From contig NZ_QPJM01000002.1 in the NCBI RefSeq assembly GCF_003337575.1, positions 62,001 through 126,000 of the forward strand: a stretch of DNA of 64,000 bases, read 5' to 3'. Shown piece by piece: positions 42,155 to 51,378 of the stretch (positions are counted from its first letter, which is position 1; each line of letters opens with the position of its first letter). The notes beneath the pieces were generated by a model that saw nothing but the letters and a program-made list of their open reading frames with translations, was not told the origin of the DNA and did no database searches. Source of the stretch: Phyllobacterium bourgognense. GTDB lineage: Bacteria > Pseudomonadota > Alphaproteobacteria > Rhizobiales > Rhizobiaceae. A program made the translations under genes and the position numbers.

Positions 42155-43960
42155 ATGAAAGCAGACAAGCAGGATAGTGACAGGCAACCATCGCAACGAC
42201 GTGAAATGACTGGTGCCGAGATGGTCGTCCAGGCGCTCATTGATCAAGGGGTAACCGATATTTTCGGATATCCGGGTGGCGCAGTGCTTCCGATTTACGA
42301 TGAACTCTTCCAACAGGACAAGATCAATCACATTCTGGTCCGGCACGAACAGGGTGCGGGCCATGCCGCCGAAGGTTATGCCCGTTCTACCGGTAAAGTC
42401 GGTGTTATGCTGGTCACATCAGGGCCCGGTGCAACCAATGCGGTTACGCCGCTGCAGGATGCACTGATGGATTCCATTCCGTTGGTTTGCATCAGCGGAC
42501 AGGTCCCGACGAGCTTGATCGGTTCGGATGCCTTCCAGGAGTGCGACACCGTCGGTATCACGCGCCCTTGTACCAAGCACAATTGGCTGGTGAAGGATGT
42601 CAACGATCTGGCGCGTGTTCTGCACGAGGCATTCCACGTTGCCAAGACCGGGCGACCCGGTCCCGTCCTCGTTGACGTTCCGAAGGACGTTCAGTTTGCG
42701 ACCGGCATGTATACCCCACCGGACGTCTCCCCGCGCACCAGCTACCATCCCAGGATCCAAGGCGATATCGAGGCGATCAAGCAGGCTGTTGCTCTCATGT
42801 TGACGGCAAAACGCCCTGTGATCTACTCGGGCGGCGGTGTTATCAACTCCGGCAACGAAGCAAGCAAATTGCTGCGGGAACTCGTCGAGCTGACCAATTT
42901 CCCGATTACCTCGACGTTGATGGGCCTCGGTGCTTACCCGGCATCCGGCAAGAATTGGCTTGGCATGCTGGGCATGCACGGAACCTACGAAGCCAACATG
43001 ACAATGCATGATTGCGACGTCATGCTCAATATTGGCGCGCGCTTCGACGATCGGATTACCGGTCGCATCAGCGGTTTCTCGCCAAACTCCAGGAAGATTC
43101 ACATTGATATCGATCCATCTTCCATCAACAAAGCGGTTCGGGTTGATGTTCCGGTCATCGGCGATGTTGCCCATGTGCTCGAAGATATGATTCGCCTGCT
43201 GCGCGCGTCGTCGACAAAACCTGACGAAAAGGCGATCGATGCGTGGTGGTCGCAGATCGACAGATGGCGCGCACGGAAATCTCTGTCCTATACGCGGAAC
43301 AAGGACGTCATCATGCCGCAATATGCGCTTGAGCGGCTGTACGCACTGACCAAGGATCGCGATACCTATATCACGACCGAAGTAGGCCAGCACCAGATGT
43401 GGGCGGCGCAGTTCTATCATTTCGAAAAGCCCAATCGCTGGATGACATCCGGCGGTCTTGGAACGATGGGCTACGGCCTACCGGCAGCGCTTGGGGTGCA
43501 GATCGCACATCCGGATTCGCTGGTTATCGATATAGCTGGCGACGCATCCGTACAGATGACTATGCAAGAGATGAGTGCTGCTGTTCAGTATGAGGCGCCG
43601 ATCAAGATCTTTATCCTGAACAACCAGTATATGGGTATGGTTCGCCAATGGCAGCAACTGCTGCATGGCAATCGACTGTCGCATTCCTATACGGAAGCCT
43701 TGCCCGATTTCGTCAAGCTGGCGGAAGCTTATGGCGGTCACGGTATTCGCTGCGAAAAGCCTGGCGATCTCGACGATGCCATTCAGGAAATGATCGACGT
43801 CAAAAAGCCGGTTCTTTTCGATTGCCGTGTGGCTAATCTCGCAAACTGCTTCCCGATGATCCCGTCCGGCAAGGCTCACAATGAGATGCTTTTGCCGGAT
43901 GAAGCGACGGATGATGCAGTCGCCAATGCCATTGATGCCAAGGGCAGACAGCTCGTTTAG
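42155..43960 (+). CDS. ilvI: Acetolactate synthase, large (catalytic) subunit
   Basis: The 601-residue ThDP enzyme makes 2-acetolactate or 2-aceto-2-hydroxybutyrate, the first common step of valine/leucine and isoleucine synthesis. It has the N-terminal EIFGYPGG-like pocket (DIFGYPGGAVLP), the catalytic Glu region (RHEQGAGHAAEGYARSTGKVG), an FAD-binding middle and the C-terminal ThDP/Mg motif GDASVQMTMQEMSAAVQ...NN. It is expressed from the attenuated leader, with ilvH 21 bp downstream. Confidence 0.96.
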   Translation: MKADKQDSDRQPSQRREMTGAEMVVQALIDQGVTDIFGYPGGAVLPIYDELFQQDKINHILVRHEQGAGHAAEGYARSTGKVGVMLVTSGPGATNAVTPLQDALMDSIPLVCISGQVPTSLIGSDAFQECDTVGITRPCTKHNWLVKDVNDLARVLHEAFHVAKTGRPGPVLVDVPKDVQFATGMYTPPDVSPRTSYHPRIQGDIEAIKQAVALMLTAKRPVIYSGGGVINSGNEASKLLRELVELTNFPITSTLMGLGAYPASGKNWLGMLGMHGTYEANMTMHDCDVMLNIGARFDDRITGRISGFSPNSRKIHIDIDPSSINKAVRVDVPVIGDVAHVLEDMIRLLRASSTKPDEKAIDAWWSQIDRWRARKSLSYTRNKDVIMPQYALERLYALTKDRDTYITTEVGQHQMWAAQFYHFEKPNRWMTSGGLGTMGYGLPAALGVQIAHPDSLVIDIAGDASVQMTMQEMSAAVQYEAPIKIFILNNQYMGMVRQWQQLLHGNRLSHSYTEALPDFVKLAEAYGGHGIRCEKPGDLDDAIQEMIDVKKPVLFDCRVANLANCFPMIPSGKAHNEMLLPDEATDDAVANAIDAKGRQLV

Positions 43961-43981
43961 GAAAACCGGAGAAAATAACAA

Positions 43982-44554
43982 ATGAACGCTCAAAACCTGG
44001 CCTCCGGTTCGGCATATTTCATTGCCAAGGAGACTGAACTACCTGTCACGACAGTTCTGTCGGTCCTGGTCGATAACGAGCCCGGCGTCCTTGCACGTGT
44101 GATTGGCCTATTCTCCGGACGGGGCTATAACATTGAAAGCCTTACGGTTTCCGAGACCGAGCACGAACAGCATCTGTCGCGTATCACGATCGTGACGCGC
44201 GGCACACCGCACATTCTGGACCAGATCCGCCACCAGCTGGAGCGCATTGTGCCGGTGCACCGTGTGGTGGATTTGTCTGTGCGTGCAGACGAACTTGGCC
44301 AGAGCGGACCAATCCAGCGCGAACTGGCCCTGATCAAGGTCGCCGGCCTTGGCGAGCACCGCAATGAAGCATTGCGTCTGGCCGATGCGTTCCACGCCAA
44401 GGTAACGGACGCAACGACGGAGCATTTCATCTTCGAGATCACGGGCAAGGGTTCGAAGATTGACCAGTTCATCGCGATCATGAAGCCGCTTGGCCTTGTC
44501 GAGATTTGCAGGACGGGTGTTGCCGCCATGAACCGCGGTCCGGCGGGAATGTGA
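43982..44554 (+). CDS. ilvH: Acetolactate synthase, small (regulatory) subunit
   Basis: A 190-residue regulatory subunit with an N-terminal ACT domain (LSVLVDNEPGVLARVIGLFSGRGYNI) that binds valine for feedback inhibition, and a C-terminal ALS_ss_C domain (RELALIKV...EITGKGSKIDQFI). Length is normal. It activates IlvI and gives it valine sensitivity. A 9-bp hairpin without a T-run follows at 44584. Confidence 0.96.
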   Translation: MNAQNLASGSAYFIAKETELPVTTVLSVLVDNEPGVLARVIGLFSGRGYNIESLTVSETEHEQHLSRITIVTRGTPHILDQIRHQLERIVPVHRVVDLSVRADELGQSGPIQRELALIKVAGLGEHRNEALRLADAFHAKVTDATTEHFIFEITGKGSKIDQFIAIMKPLGLVEICRTGVAAMNRGPAGM

Positions 44555-44583
44555 TTCTGGCGCGTACCTAGCTTTGGTTACTA

Positions 44584-44614
44584 TTGTCAGGGCGCTCGAT
44601 TGTATCCCTGACAA
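44584..44614 (+). terminator. Hairpin after ilvH
   Basis: TTGTCAGGG and CCCTGACAA form a perfect 9-bp stem with a 13-nt loop. No T-run follows, so it is a possible Rho-type or stability element rather than a clear intrinsic terminator. Confidence 0.4.
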
Positions 44615-44677
44615 GTCCACCCTTGAGCCAGATATCGCCAGACCCTATGGGTGCCTCTTTCAAAGGGTGGGATCATA

Positions 44678-45271
44678 ATGACACTTGAGATTTTTCTAAC
44701 CCTTTTGGTGTTCGCTTTCGTCACGTCGATAACGCCGGGACCAAATAATCTCATGCTGCTGACGTCGGGCGTCAATTTCGGCTTCAAACGCACGATTCCC
44801 CACATGTTCGGTATTGGCTCGGGTTTCTTTACTCTGCTTATTGGGGTGGGTTTGGGTCTTGGCGCTTTGCTGCAGACGTATCCCCTTCTTTATACGGCCC
44901 TGAAATTTGCTGGTGGTACTTATCTGATCTTTCTCGCGTACAAGATCGCCATGTCCCGCTCGCTGAACGCCGTCGACGGCAGGGCGCGACCGATGACGTT
45001 CCTGGAAGCTGCGGCATTCCAGTGGATCAACCCGAAAGCGTGGGTGATGGCTGTGACCGCCATGGCGACTTATACGTCGCCACATGCTTATTTTACGACG
45101 GTTTTAATCGTGGGGATCGCGTTTGCCATCGTGAATATCCCATCCGTTTCCAGTTGGGCAGCCTTCGGCCAGATTATGCGCGGCTGGCTTGCTGATCCGT
45201 CGCGGCTCAAATGGTTCAATATCACAATGGCCGTTTTGCTCGTAGCCACCTTGTGGCCGATGTTGAAATAG
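44678..45271 (+). CDS. LysE family amino acid exporter
   Basis: The 197-residue protein has six predicted helices and the LysE/RhtB signature SITPGPNNLMLLTSGVNFG near the N-terminus, with FQWINPKAWVMAV in the second half. Members export amino acids such as lysine, threonine or homoserine. ATG 44678 follows AGGGTGGGATC. Its place after ilvIH fits export of excess amino acids, but this is inference. Confidence 0.9.
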   Translation: MTLEIFLTLLVFAFVTSITPGPNNLMLLTSGVNFGFKRTIPHMFGIGSGFFTLLIGVGLGLGALLQTYPLLYTALKFAGGTYLIFLAYKIAMSRSLNAVDGRARPMTFLEAAAFQWINPKAWVMAVTAMATYTSPHAYFTTVLIVGIAFAIVNIPSVSSWAAFGQIMRGWLADPSRLKWFNITMAVLLVATLWPMLK

Positions 45272-45277
45272 GTATCA

Positions 45278-45751
45278 CTAGCTGAAGTGTGGCTTTGCTA
45301 GCATCAGCCACAAAATTCCGATAACTGCTGCAAAGGCCGGAAAGCCGCAAATAAACCAGATGAGGTAAAGTCTATAATAGCGCACAGGCAGTTCGCTTTT
45401 GCTTGCTACAGCTTCGGCGGCGAGGTTACGCAGTTGGACCTGTATCCACACCACGGGAAGCCAAAAAAGTCCTGTCAAGACATATAGACCGAGAGATAGT
45501 GAAATCCACGGAGTGTCCAGAGACCAGCCCGCAGACCGCGCAAGCAGGTATCCGCTGATTGGCTGCGCGATCACCGCGGATGCGGTGAATAGAGCATCGG
45601 CAAGAACGACGATACCAGCGACATGACTGATGATCGCCGGATTGCGCGTGCGATGCGCCATCACCATGAAGAACGCTATTCCGATTCCTGTACCGAAAAG
45701 TACAGCCGCGCCAATGACATGGATCAGGCGGAGAACGTCTTCATGCATCAT
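45278..45751 (-). CDS. DUF2269 family integral membrane protein
   Basis: The 157-residue protein has four predicted helices; RLIHVIGAAVLFGTGIGIAFF contains the conserved His of DUF2269. Function unknown. It follows the SDR/DoxX-like gene by 3 bp on the same strand, so the two form an operon of membrane proteins possibly working on the same redox process. Confidence 0.85.
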   Translation of the reverse strand: MMHEDVLRLIHVIGAAVLFGTGIGIAFFMVMAHRTRNPAIISHVAGIVVLADALFTASAVIAQPISGYLLARSAGWSLDTPWISLSLGLYVLTGLFWLPVVWIQVQLRNLAAEAVASKSELPVRYYRLYLIWFICGFPAFAAVIGILWLMLAKPHFS

Positions 45752-45754
45752 GTA

Positions 45755-47041
45755 TCAGCGTTCATTAAGGATAGAGAGACCAATAAGGGTGAGAAGTAAT
45801 GATGGAAATATCTTGACGTACGATCCCAGAGGATCAAGCCAGAGTGAGGGCTCAAGCAGCGTCCCTCCGACAAGATAGACGATGCTCAAGCTCAACATGC
45901 CCAGCATTGCTCCTGCAGCGTGGCGTCGGAACAACACCAGACCTCCCAGCAGGATATCGGCAATGCTTGTCGCGATTGTCACTGACGCCGCACCGGCTTG
46001 TCCAAGATGTGCTGCGAGATGCATTGTTGCCGCATCAAGGCTCCACAAAGTGAGAGCTCCAGAAGCAATCCAAAAGAGGGACAGTGTAAGAATGACAAGT
46101 GGCTTGAGGAGATAGAGTCGCGCAAACCATAGGTCCTGAGCGCCAGCTGGGTTTGCCGCAAGGGTCTGCTCAAGCGTCAGTAATTGCGGCAGAGACTCTG
46201 TCGGAGGGGAAACGGAAATGACGCCGTCGGACATGATGGTAATCGCAGTGGATCGCAGCGGCGAACGCCACCCCAGGAACCCGGTGCAATCGGCCATCCA
46301 GGCAGCGACCGAAGCAAGTAGTTGTGGTATGCGCACAAGGTTGGCTGGAGGAAGTCCGAGCCAGGATCGATGTGCTGCAACCGCATCTGCCAGGGTGTGA
46401 ACGTGCGATGCGGCCAGGCTCACATCGCTCCCCGGTAGAATTCGGCCTTCAAGGCAGGCACTGACCGCCCGTGCGACATCGTCAAGAGTAACGGTCTGTA
46501 TGGGTTGATCTGCATAGATCAAAGGTGTGATCCTAGGAAAAGACGCCAGCGAGCGAAGCAGCGCTGTGCCGCCATGCGCGTTCCGTCCGATCACTAAGGC
46601 AGGTCGTAAAATGACATGCGGGATCTTCGATTGTCCCAGAATCTCATCGGCTGCGCGTTTGGTTGCGATAAAAGGCAAATTTGCGCCATTCCCCTTAACC
46701 GCTGCTGAAATCTGAACGATCAAACTCAGATTGGATAATTCGGCAGCTTTGTACAGCGCAAACATGGCGTCTTGCTGAACAGTCACCACATCATCTCTGC
46801 TGCTATCCTGCAAAGCGCCAGCACAATTAACGATAACGTCCATTCCCGCTATCGGCGCCTGCCAGCTGTTGGCGCTGGTAAGCGTGCCGATATCGATGGA
46901 GTGCCAAATAACGTTCTTCAAACGCTGGCTGGCTTCCGCGATATTCCGTCCGTAAGCCGTCACGGAGTGGCCCTCCGCCGCCAGCTTTTGGCAGACCGAT
47001 TGACCGATAAATCCATTGCCGCCCAACACCAATATTTTCAT
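45755..47041 (-). CDS. NAD(P)-binding SDR protein with DoxX-like membrane C-terminus
   Basis: The protein has 428 residues. Residues 1-290 form an atypical short-chain dehydrogenase (MKILVLGGNGFIGQSVCQKL, the nucleotide-binding GxxGxxG, and an AAVKGNGANLPFIATKRAAD active-site region). Residues about 300-428 add four membrane helices resembling DoxX (LTLSLFWIASGALTLWSLDA). This fusion is known in proteobacteria, with no defined substrate. It shares an operon with DUF2269. Confidence 0.88.
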   Translation of the reverse strand: MKILVLGGNGFIGQSVCQKLAAEGHSVTAYGRNIAEASQRLKNVIWHSIDIGTLTSANSWQAPIAGMDVIVNCAGALQDSSRDDVVTVQQDAMFALYKAAELSNLSLIVQISAAVKGNGANLPFIATKRAADEILGQSKIPHVILRPALVIGRNAHGGTALLRSLASFPRITPLIYADQPIQTVTLDDVARAVSACLEGRILPGSDVSLAASHVHTLADAVAAHRSWLGLPPANLVRIPQLLASVAAWMADCTGFLGWRSPLRSTAITIMSDGVISVSPPTESLPQLLTLEQTLAANPAGAQDLWFARLYLLKPLVILTLSLFWIASGALTLWSLDAATMHLAAHLGQAGAASVTIATSIADILLGGLVLFRRHAAGAMLGMLSLSIVYLVGGTLLEPSLWLDPLGSYVKIFPSLLLTLIGLSILNER

Positions 47042-47114
47042 GAGAGAGTACGTACACCCGTTTTTGAAAGCTACGCGACTTGCTGAGTCGTAAGCCTCGC
47101 ATTACAGTCAATTC

Positions 47115-47735
47115 ATGCCACATGATCATGACGACCACCACCACGATAATGAGCTCGATCCAATGGCGGCGCGCGTGCGCGCCCTGGAAACGATATTGAC
47201 GGAGAAGGGCCTGATCGACCCGCAGGCGATTGATGCAATCGTTGATACGTATGAAACGAAGGTTGGTCCACGCAACGGGGCGAAGGTCGTCGCAAAAGCC
47301 TGGTCGGATCCGGAATATGCCGAATGGTTGAAGCGCGACGCAACAGCCGCAATTGAGTCGCTGAGCTACACAGGGCGCCAGGGCGAGCACATGCAAGCGG
47401 TATTTAATACGCCGGACACACACAATCTCGTCGTGTGCACGCTGTGCTCGTGCTACCCGTGGTCGGTGCTTGGCTTGCCTCCTGTCTGGTATAAATCACC
47501 GCCCTATCGATCGAAGGCCGTTATTGATCCGCGTGGCGTACTGGTCGAGTTTGATCTGACGCTTCCGGAAACGACCAGAATTCGTGTCTGGGATTCGACT
47601 GCCGAACTGCGTTACCTGGTCGTTCCAATGCGCCCGGAAGGTAGCGAAGGTCTGAGTGAAGAACAGCTTGCCGAGCTCGTCACGCGAGACTCAATGATCG
47701 GGACGGGTCTGGCACGGGCACCGGGGGCAGGATGA
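47115..47735 (+). CDS. nthA: Nitrile hydratase alpha subunit (cobalt type)
   Basis: The 206-residue catalytic subunit converts nitriles to amides. The metal motif [10 protein letters not shown] has Cys108, Cys111 and Cys113; Thr109 after the first Cys marks the cobalt type (iron enzymes have Ser). A His/Asp-rich N-terminus ([10 protein letters not shown]) may help metal loading. It overlaps nthB by 4 bp. The operon continues with the activator-like gene. Confidence 0.95.
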   Translation: MPHDHDDHHHDNELDPMAARVRALETILTEKGLIDPQAIDAIVDTYETKVGPRNGAKVVAKAWSDPEYAEWLKRDATAAIESLSYTGRQGEHMQAVFNTPDTHNLVVCTLCSCYPWSVLGLPPVWYKSPPYRSKAVIDPRGVLVEFDLTLPETTRIRVWDSTAELRYLVVPMRPEGSEGLSEEQLAELVTRDSMIGTGLARAPGAG

Positions 47736-48391
47736 ACGGGCCGCATGATCTTGGCGGACAGATGGGTTTTGGGCCCGTTGCGCCCGAGAAGAACGAGCCG
47801 TTGTTTCACGCCGATTGGGAAAAACGGGCGATGGGCATGACAATCGCCGCAGGTGCGATGGGGCATTGGAACATCGACGAGAGCCGTCATGCCCGCGAAA
47901 GTCTGCATCCTGCGGATTATTACGCCTCCACCTACTATGAAATATGGGCCAAGGCGCTGGAGGTCTTGCTGAAGCGCCATGGATTTGTCCAGTCGCAGGA
48001 ACTCGAAAAAGGACGCTCACTTGGCAAAGGAACTCAGCCAAAGCGTGTTTTGAAAGCGGAAAATGTCGCTGCAGCCCTTGCGAAAGGTGGCCCTTGCGAT
48101 CGTCCTGTGGCAGGTGAGCCGCGCTTCCAGCCAGGCGATCGCATCCGTACTCGTAATTTCAATCCGGTAACGCATACGCGATTGCCGCGCTATGCGCGCG
48201 GCAGGTTGGGGGTAATCGAGGCTGTCCGCGATGGCTTTGTCTTTCCGGACTCCAATGCTCACGGCAAGGGTGAGAACCCCCAATATGTTTATACGGTGGT
48301 CTTTACCGCGCCAGAGATATGGGGCGATGGAGCTGATCCTACTTTGACCGTCAGTATTGATGCCTGGGAGAGTTATCTTGAGCCTGCGTGA
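47732..48391 (+). CDS. nthB: Nitrile hydratase beta subunit
   Basis: The 219-residue beta subunit starts [20 protein letters not shown]. The C-terminal SH3-like barrel is seen in [30 protein letters not shown]. Conserved arginines in this subunit contact the metal-centre cysteines of the alpha subunit. Overlaps on both sides show a coupled operon. Confidence 0.95.
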   Translation: MNGPHDLGGQMGFGPVAPEKNEPLFHADWEKRAMGMTIAAGAMGHWNIDESRHARESLHPADYYASTYYEIWAKALEVLLKRHGFVQSQELEKGRSLGKGTQPKRVLKAENVAAALAKGGPCDRPVAGEPRFQPGDRIRTRNFNPVTHTRLPRYARGRLGVIEAVRDGFVFPDSNAHGKGENPQYVYTVVFTAPEIWGDGADPTLTVSIDAWESYLEPA

Positions 48392-48740
48392 GCTGATCAC
48401 TCACTCGCGCGGACTACCCGCGAGCGGTGACGGTCCGGTATTTGCCGAACCTTGGCAGGCGGAAGCCTTTGCAATGGCCGTTACCCTCCATGACCGCGGG
48501 TTGTTCACCTGGGAGGAGTGGGCGGCCACGCTTTCCGGCAAACTGAAACACCCTGGCGCGCTGGATGATGCTAGTGACTACTATCATTGCTGGCTTGAGG
48601 CGTTGGAGTCGCTCATTGCCTCCAAGAATGTCGCGGATAGCCATGATATCGATCAATTGGCCGCGGCCTGGCAACGCGCTGCTCATGCGACACCGCATGG
48701 CCAACCCATCCGCCTCGAAAATGATCCGGACCGATCCTGA
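48378..48740 (+). CDS. Nitrile hydratase accessory (activator-like) protein
   Basis: The 120-residue protein resembles the beta-subunit N-terminus and the P14K/NhlE-type accessory proteins (PVFAEPWQAEAFAMAVTLHDRG, FTWEEWAATLSGKLKH, YYHCWLEALESLIA). Such proteins swap subunits to insert cobalt into the alpha subunit. The start is taken as TTG 48378, preceded by GGGAGAG; it overlaps nthB by 14 bp. An ATG at 48360 is the alternative. Confidence 0.88.
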   Translation: MSLRELITHSRGLPASGDGPVFAEPWQAEAFAMAVTLHDRGLFTWEEWAATLSGKLKHPGALDDASDYYHCWLEALESLIASKNVADSHDIDQLAAAWQRAAHATPHGQPIRLENDPDRS

Positions 48741-48741
48741 G

Positions 48742-49173
48742 ATGAATATACGCTCGCTCGCTACACTGCTGGTCTCCACTTTCATGTTGTTTATCAGTCA
48801 TGCCTCGGCACAAGACACGTCTTGGTCGACGCCGAACGAAGACGATCTACGCAAAGTCATCACCGGAGCAACCCTGACCGGCGAAGTCAAAGCTGAGCCG
48901 CCCTTCAACTTCACTGAATTCCTTGGCCCGGATGGCAAGTCTCGCGGCAAGATGATCCAGTGCTGCAAGCCCGAGGAGGTTGCGACGAAGGGCATGCCCT
49001 ATGCCGGCGAGTGGAACCTGGAAAAGGACAATCTTTGCCTGACCTATGAGGGCGAGGACCAGAAGATATGCTGGACATTGCAAGTTAATGGCGATCGTTT
49101 TCGCATGATGAATCAACAGTTCGGCCGTGTTGGCGAGGGACAGATACGGCCGGGAAATCCCGATAACCTATAG
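48742..49173 (+). CDS. Hypothetical secreted protein of nitrile hydratase operon
   Basis: The 143-residue protein has a signal peptide (residues 1-23, ending SHASA) and a mature part with DLRKVITGATLTGEVKAEPP, then CCKPEEVATKGMPYAGEW and CLTYEGEDQKICW, giving four cysteines. The family is unknown to me, though the strand pattern suggests a small beta-barrel. It begins 1 bp after the activator stop, so it is cotranscribed, but a link to nitrile metabolism is uncertain. The first 2 bases of a hairpin overlap its stop. Confidence 0.7.
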   Translation: MNIRSLATLLVSTFMLFISHASAQDTSWSTPNEDDLRKVITGATLTGEVKAEPPFNFTEFLGPDGKSRGKMIQCCKPEEVATKGMPYAGEWNLEKDNLCLTYEGEDQKICWTLQVNGDRFRMMNQQFGRVGEGQIRPGNPDNL

Positions 49174-49204
49174 GGTCAGGACCTATTAGTGAGTCTTGAC
49201 CCTA
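49171..49204 (+). terminator. Hairpin after secreted protein gene
   Basis: TAGGGTCA and TGACCCTA form a perfect 8-bp stem, extended inward by GAC/GTC past a mismatch. The stop codon lies in the left arm. No T-run follows; likely an end-of-transcript structure. Confidence 0.4.
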
Positions 49205-49267
49205 AGTCTAATGCTCCTCGCGTCCATTTTCCTTGCCCTTTGACGGCGAATCCTGCCACTCAGGACT

Positions 49268-50395
49268 ATGCAATTATCACCGCAACAAGACGAAGCGCTT
49301 CGGGCTGTTTCAAAATGGCTGAAAGACGGGCGCAGCCCGATTTTTCGGCTTTTCGGGTATGCCGGTACGGGCAAGACGACGCTTGCCCGCTATTTTGCCG
49401 AGCACATCGAGGGTGACGTTCAGTTTGCAGCCTTTACTGGCAAGGCAGCGCAGGTGCTCCGTTCGAAAGGCGCTGCCAATGCCCGCACGCTGCATTCTCT
49501 GATCTATCGGCCGCGCGGTGAAGAGGCGGTGGAAAATGAGACCACTGGCAAAACCAGCATTGCTCCGACATTTTCCTTGAATCGCCAAAGTCCGGTTTCC
49601 AAGGCCAAGCTTATCGTCGTCGACGAATGCTCCATGGTCGATGAGCAATTGGGACGGGATCTCATGAGCTTTGGAACGCCAATCCTAGTGCTGGGCGACC
49701 CCGGTCAGTTGCCGCCAATTTCCGGCGGCGGTTTTTTCACCGAGCACGAGCCAGACTATCTCCTGAGTGAGATTCACCGGCAAGCGCGTGATAATCCCAT
49801 CATTCGTCTGGCGCTCGATGTACGCGAGGGCCGTGAGTTCACGTTCGGCGATTTTGGAGCGGCCAAGGTGATTTCGAAGACGGACGTCACACAGGAACTG
49901 GTGCTCGGTGCCGACCAGGTGCTTGTCGGGACCAACCGAACGCGCCGGCGCTACAATCAGCGTCTGCGAGAGTTGAAGGGTTTTTCCGCGTCTTTTCCAC
50001 AGGCTGGCGACAAACTGGTTTGTCTGCGCAACGACCCGGCAAAGGGCCTGCTCAATGGTTCGCTATGGAAGGTCATGACCTCGTCGCGTGAAACCGTGAA
50101 ACCCGGGATCAATCTTTTGGTCGCTCCTGAAGATGAGGAGCCGGGGCGGGGTGTCGCCAAGATAAAACTGCTGAAATCTCAGTTCGATGACCCAGACGCC
50201 GAAATACCGTGGCAGACCAAGAAACGGTTTGACGATTTCGATTACGGCTATGCTCTGACGACCCATAAAGCGCAAGGATCACAATGGGATGAGGTCGTGC
50301 TCTTCGACGAAAGCTATGCTTTTCGTGATACACGTGAACGCTGGCTCTATACCGCAATCACCCGCGCTGCGGAACGCTTGACTGTCGTGCGATGA
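49268..50395 (+). CDS. RecD-like SF1B ATP-dependent DNA helicase
   Basis: The 375-residue helicase has the Walker A FGYAGTGKTTLARYFAEH, Walker B LIVVDECSMVDEQL, GDPGQLPPISGGG (motif III) and the C-terminal UvrD_C_2 block YALTTHKAQGSQWDEVVLFDES and YTAITRAAERL. It is short compared with RecD2 and lacks an N-terminal domain. It may act in repair or replication restart. Single gene with no obvious partner. Confidence 0.9.
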   Translation: MQLSPQQDEALRAVSKWLKDGRSPIFRLFGYAGTGKTTLARYFAEHIEGDVQFAAFTGKAAQVLRSKGAANARTLHSLIYRPRGEEAVENETTGKTSIAPTFSLNRQSPVSKAKLIVVDECSMVDEQLGRDLMSFGTPILVLGDPGQLPPISGGGFFTEHEPDYLLSEIHRQARDNPIIRLALDVREGREFTFGDFGAAKVISKTDVTQELVLGADQVLVGTNRTRRRYNQRLRELKGFSASFPQAGDKLVCLRNDPAKGLLNGSLWKVMTSSRETVKPGINLLVAPEDEEPGRGVAKIKLLKSQFDDPDAEIPWQTKKRFDDFDYGYALTTHKAQGSQWDEVVLFDESYAFRDTRERWLYTAITRAAERLTVVR

Positions 50396-50495
50396 ACCAA
50401 AGGACTCAATCTTTGAGTTTAGATGAAATAGCAATATTTAATGCCGCGTTTCTGCTGTAAAGAAAATGCCAGTGCTTCCGCGTATGGGTTAGATC

Positions 50496-51236
50496 ATGAC
50501 CGCATCACTCTCCGTCAACCTCAATGCGATCGCGATGCTGCGCAACAGACGCGATCTGCCCTGGCCCAACGTCATTAGTCTTGGACGCATCGCTTTGGCG
50601 GCTGGCGCATCCGGTTTGACGGTGCATCCGCGCCCCGACGAGAGACATATCCGTTTTTCCGATTTGCCGGCAATTCGCGCGCTTATCGATGATGAGTTTC
50701 CGCAGGCTGAATTCAACATCGAGGGCTATCCGACGCCGGAGTTTCTGGGCCTTGTCGCTGCAAATGAACCAGAGCAGGTGACGCTGGTGCCGGACGATCC
50801 GGCGCAATCGACATCGGATCATGGCTGGAATTTGGAACGCGATGCGGAATTCCTCCGACCGATCATTTCCCGTCTTAAAGCACAAGGTATTCGCGTTTCA
50901 TTATTCATCGATCCCCACCCCGATGCGCCTGCCATGGCCAAGGTGCTTGGCGCTGACCGGGTTGAGCTTTATACTGGCCCTTATGGAGGCGCACACGATG
51001 ATCCACGCCTCCAAGCCAGCGAACTCGCAAAGCTGGAATCGACCGCCTTGGCGGCGGCAAAAGCAGTGATTGCGGTGAACGCAGGGCATGATCTGACGGT
51101 GGCCAATCTGGCGGCATTGGTGAAAAAAATGCCAAATCTTGTTGAGGTTTCTATCGGTCATGGGCTTACAGCGGACGCTTTGGTGCACGGGATGTCTGGT
51201 GCTGTGGAAAGATTCCTCAATGCGCTTCAAGCCTAG
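50496..51236 (+). CDS. pdxJ: Pyridoxine 5'-phosphate synthase
   Basis: The 246-residue TIM barrel condenses 1-deoxyxylulose 5-phosphate with 3-amino-2-oxopropyl phosphate to form vitamin B6 phosphate. Signatures: [19 protein letters not shown], then [35 protein letters not shown] and [12 protein letters not shown], with [11 protein letters not shown] at the end. All expected blocks are present. Monocistronic. Confidence 0.95.
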   Translation: MTASLSVNLNAIAMLRNRRDLPWPNVISLGRIALAAGASGLTVHPRPDERHIRFSDLPAIRALIDDEFPQAEFNIEGYPTPEFLGLVAANEPEQVTLVPDDPAQSTSDHGWNLERDAEFLRPIISRLKAQGIRVSLFIDPHPDAPAMAKVLGADRVELYTGPYGGAHDDPRLQASELAKLESTALAAAKAVIAVNAGHDLTVANLAALVKKMPNLVEVSIGHGLTADALVHGMSGAVERFLNALQA

Positions 51237-51378
51237 GCCTTTGATTCGGGTGCAGGATTTGCTTTGTTATGCATTTTCGCATATCTCGGGCGATCAGCTA
51301 TGAAAAAATGGCGATTGATATTGCGGTGCAACACGACTAACTCGTCCGCCCACGCTGTCAGAGCGAGGGAAAAGTTGT

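Noticed and set aside
42419-43420. A 333-codon frame antisense to ilvI
   Set aside because: Shadow of a highly conserved enzyme gene.
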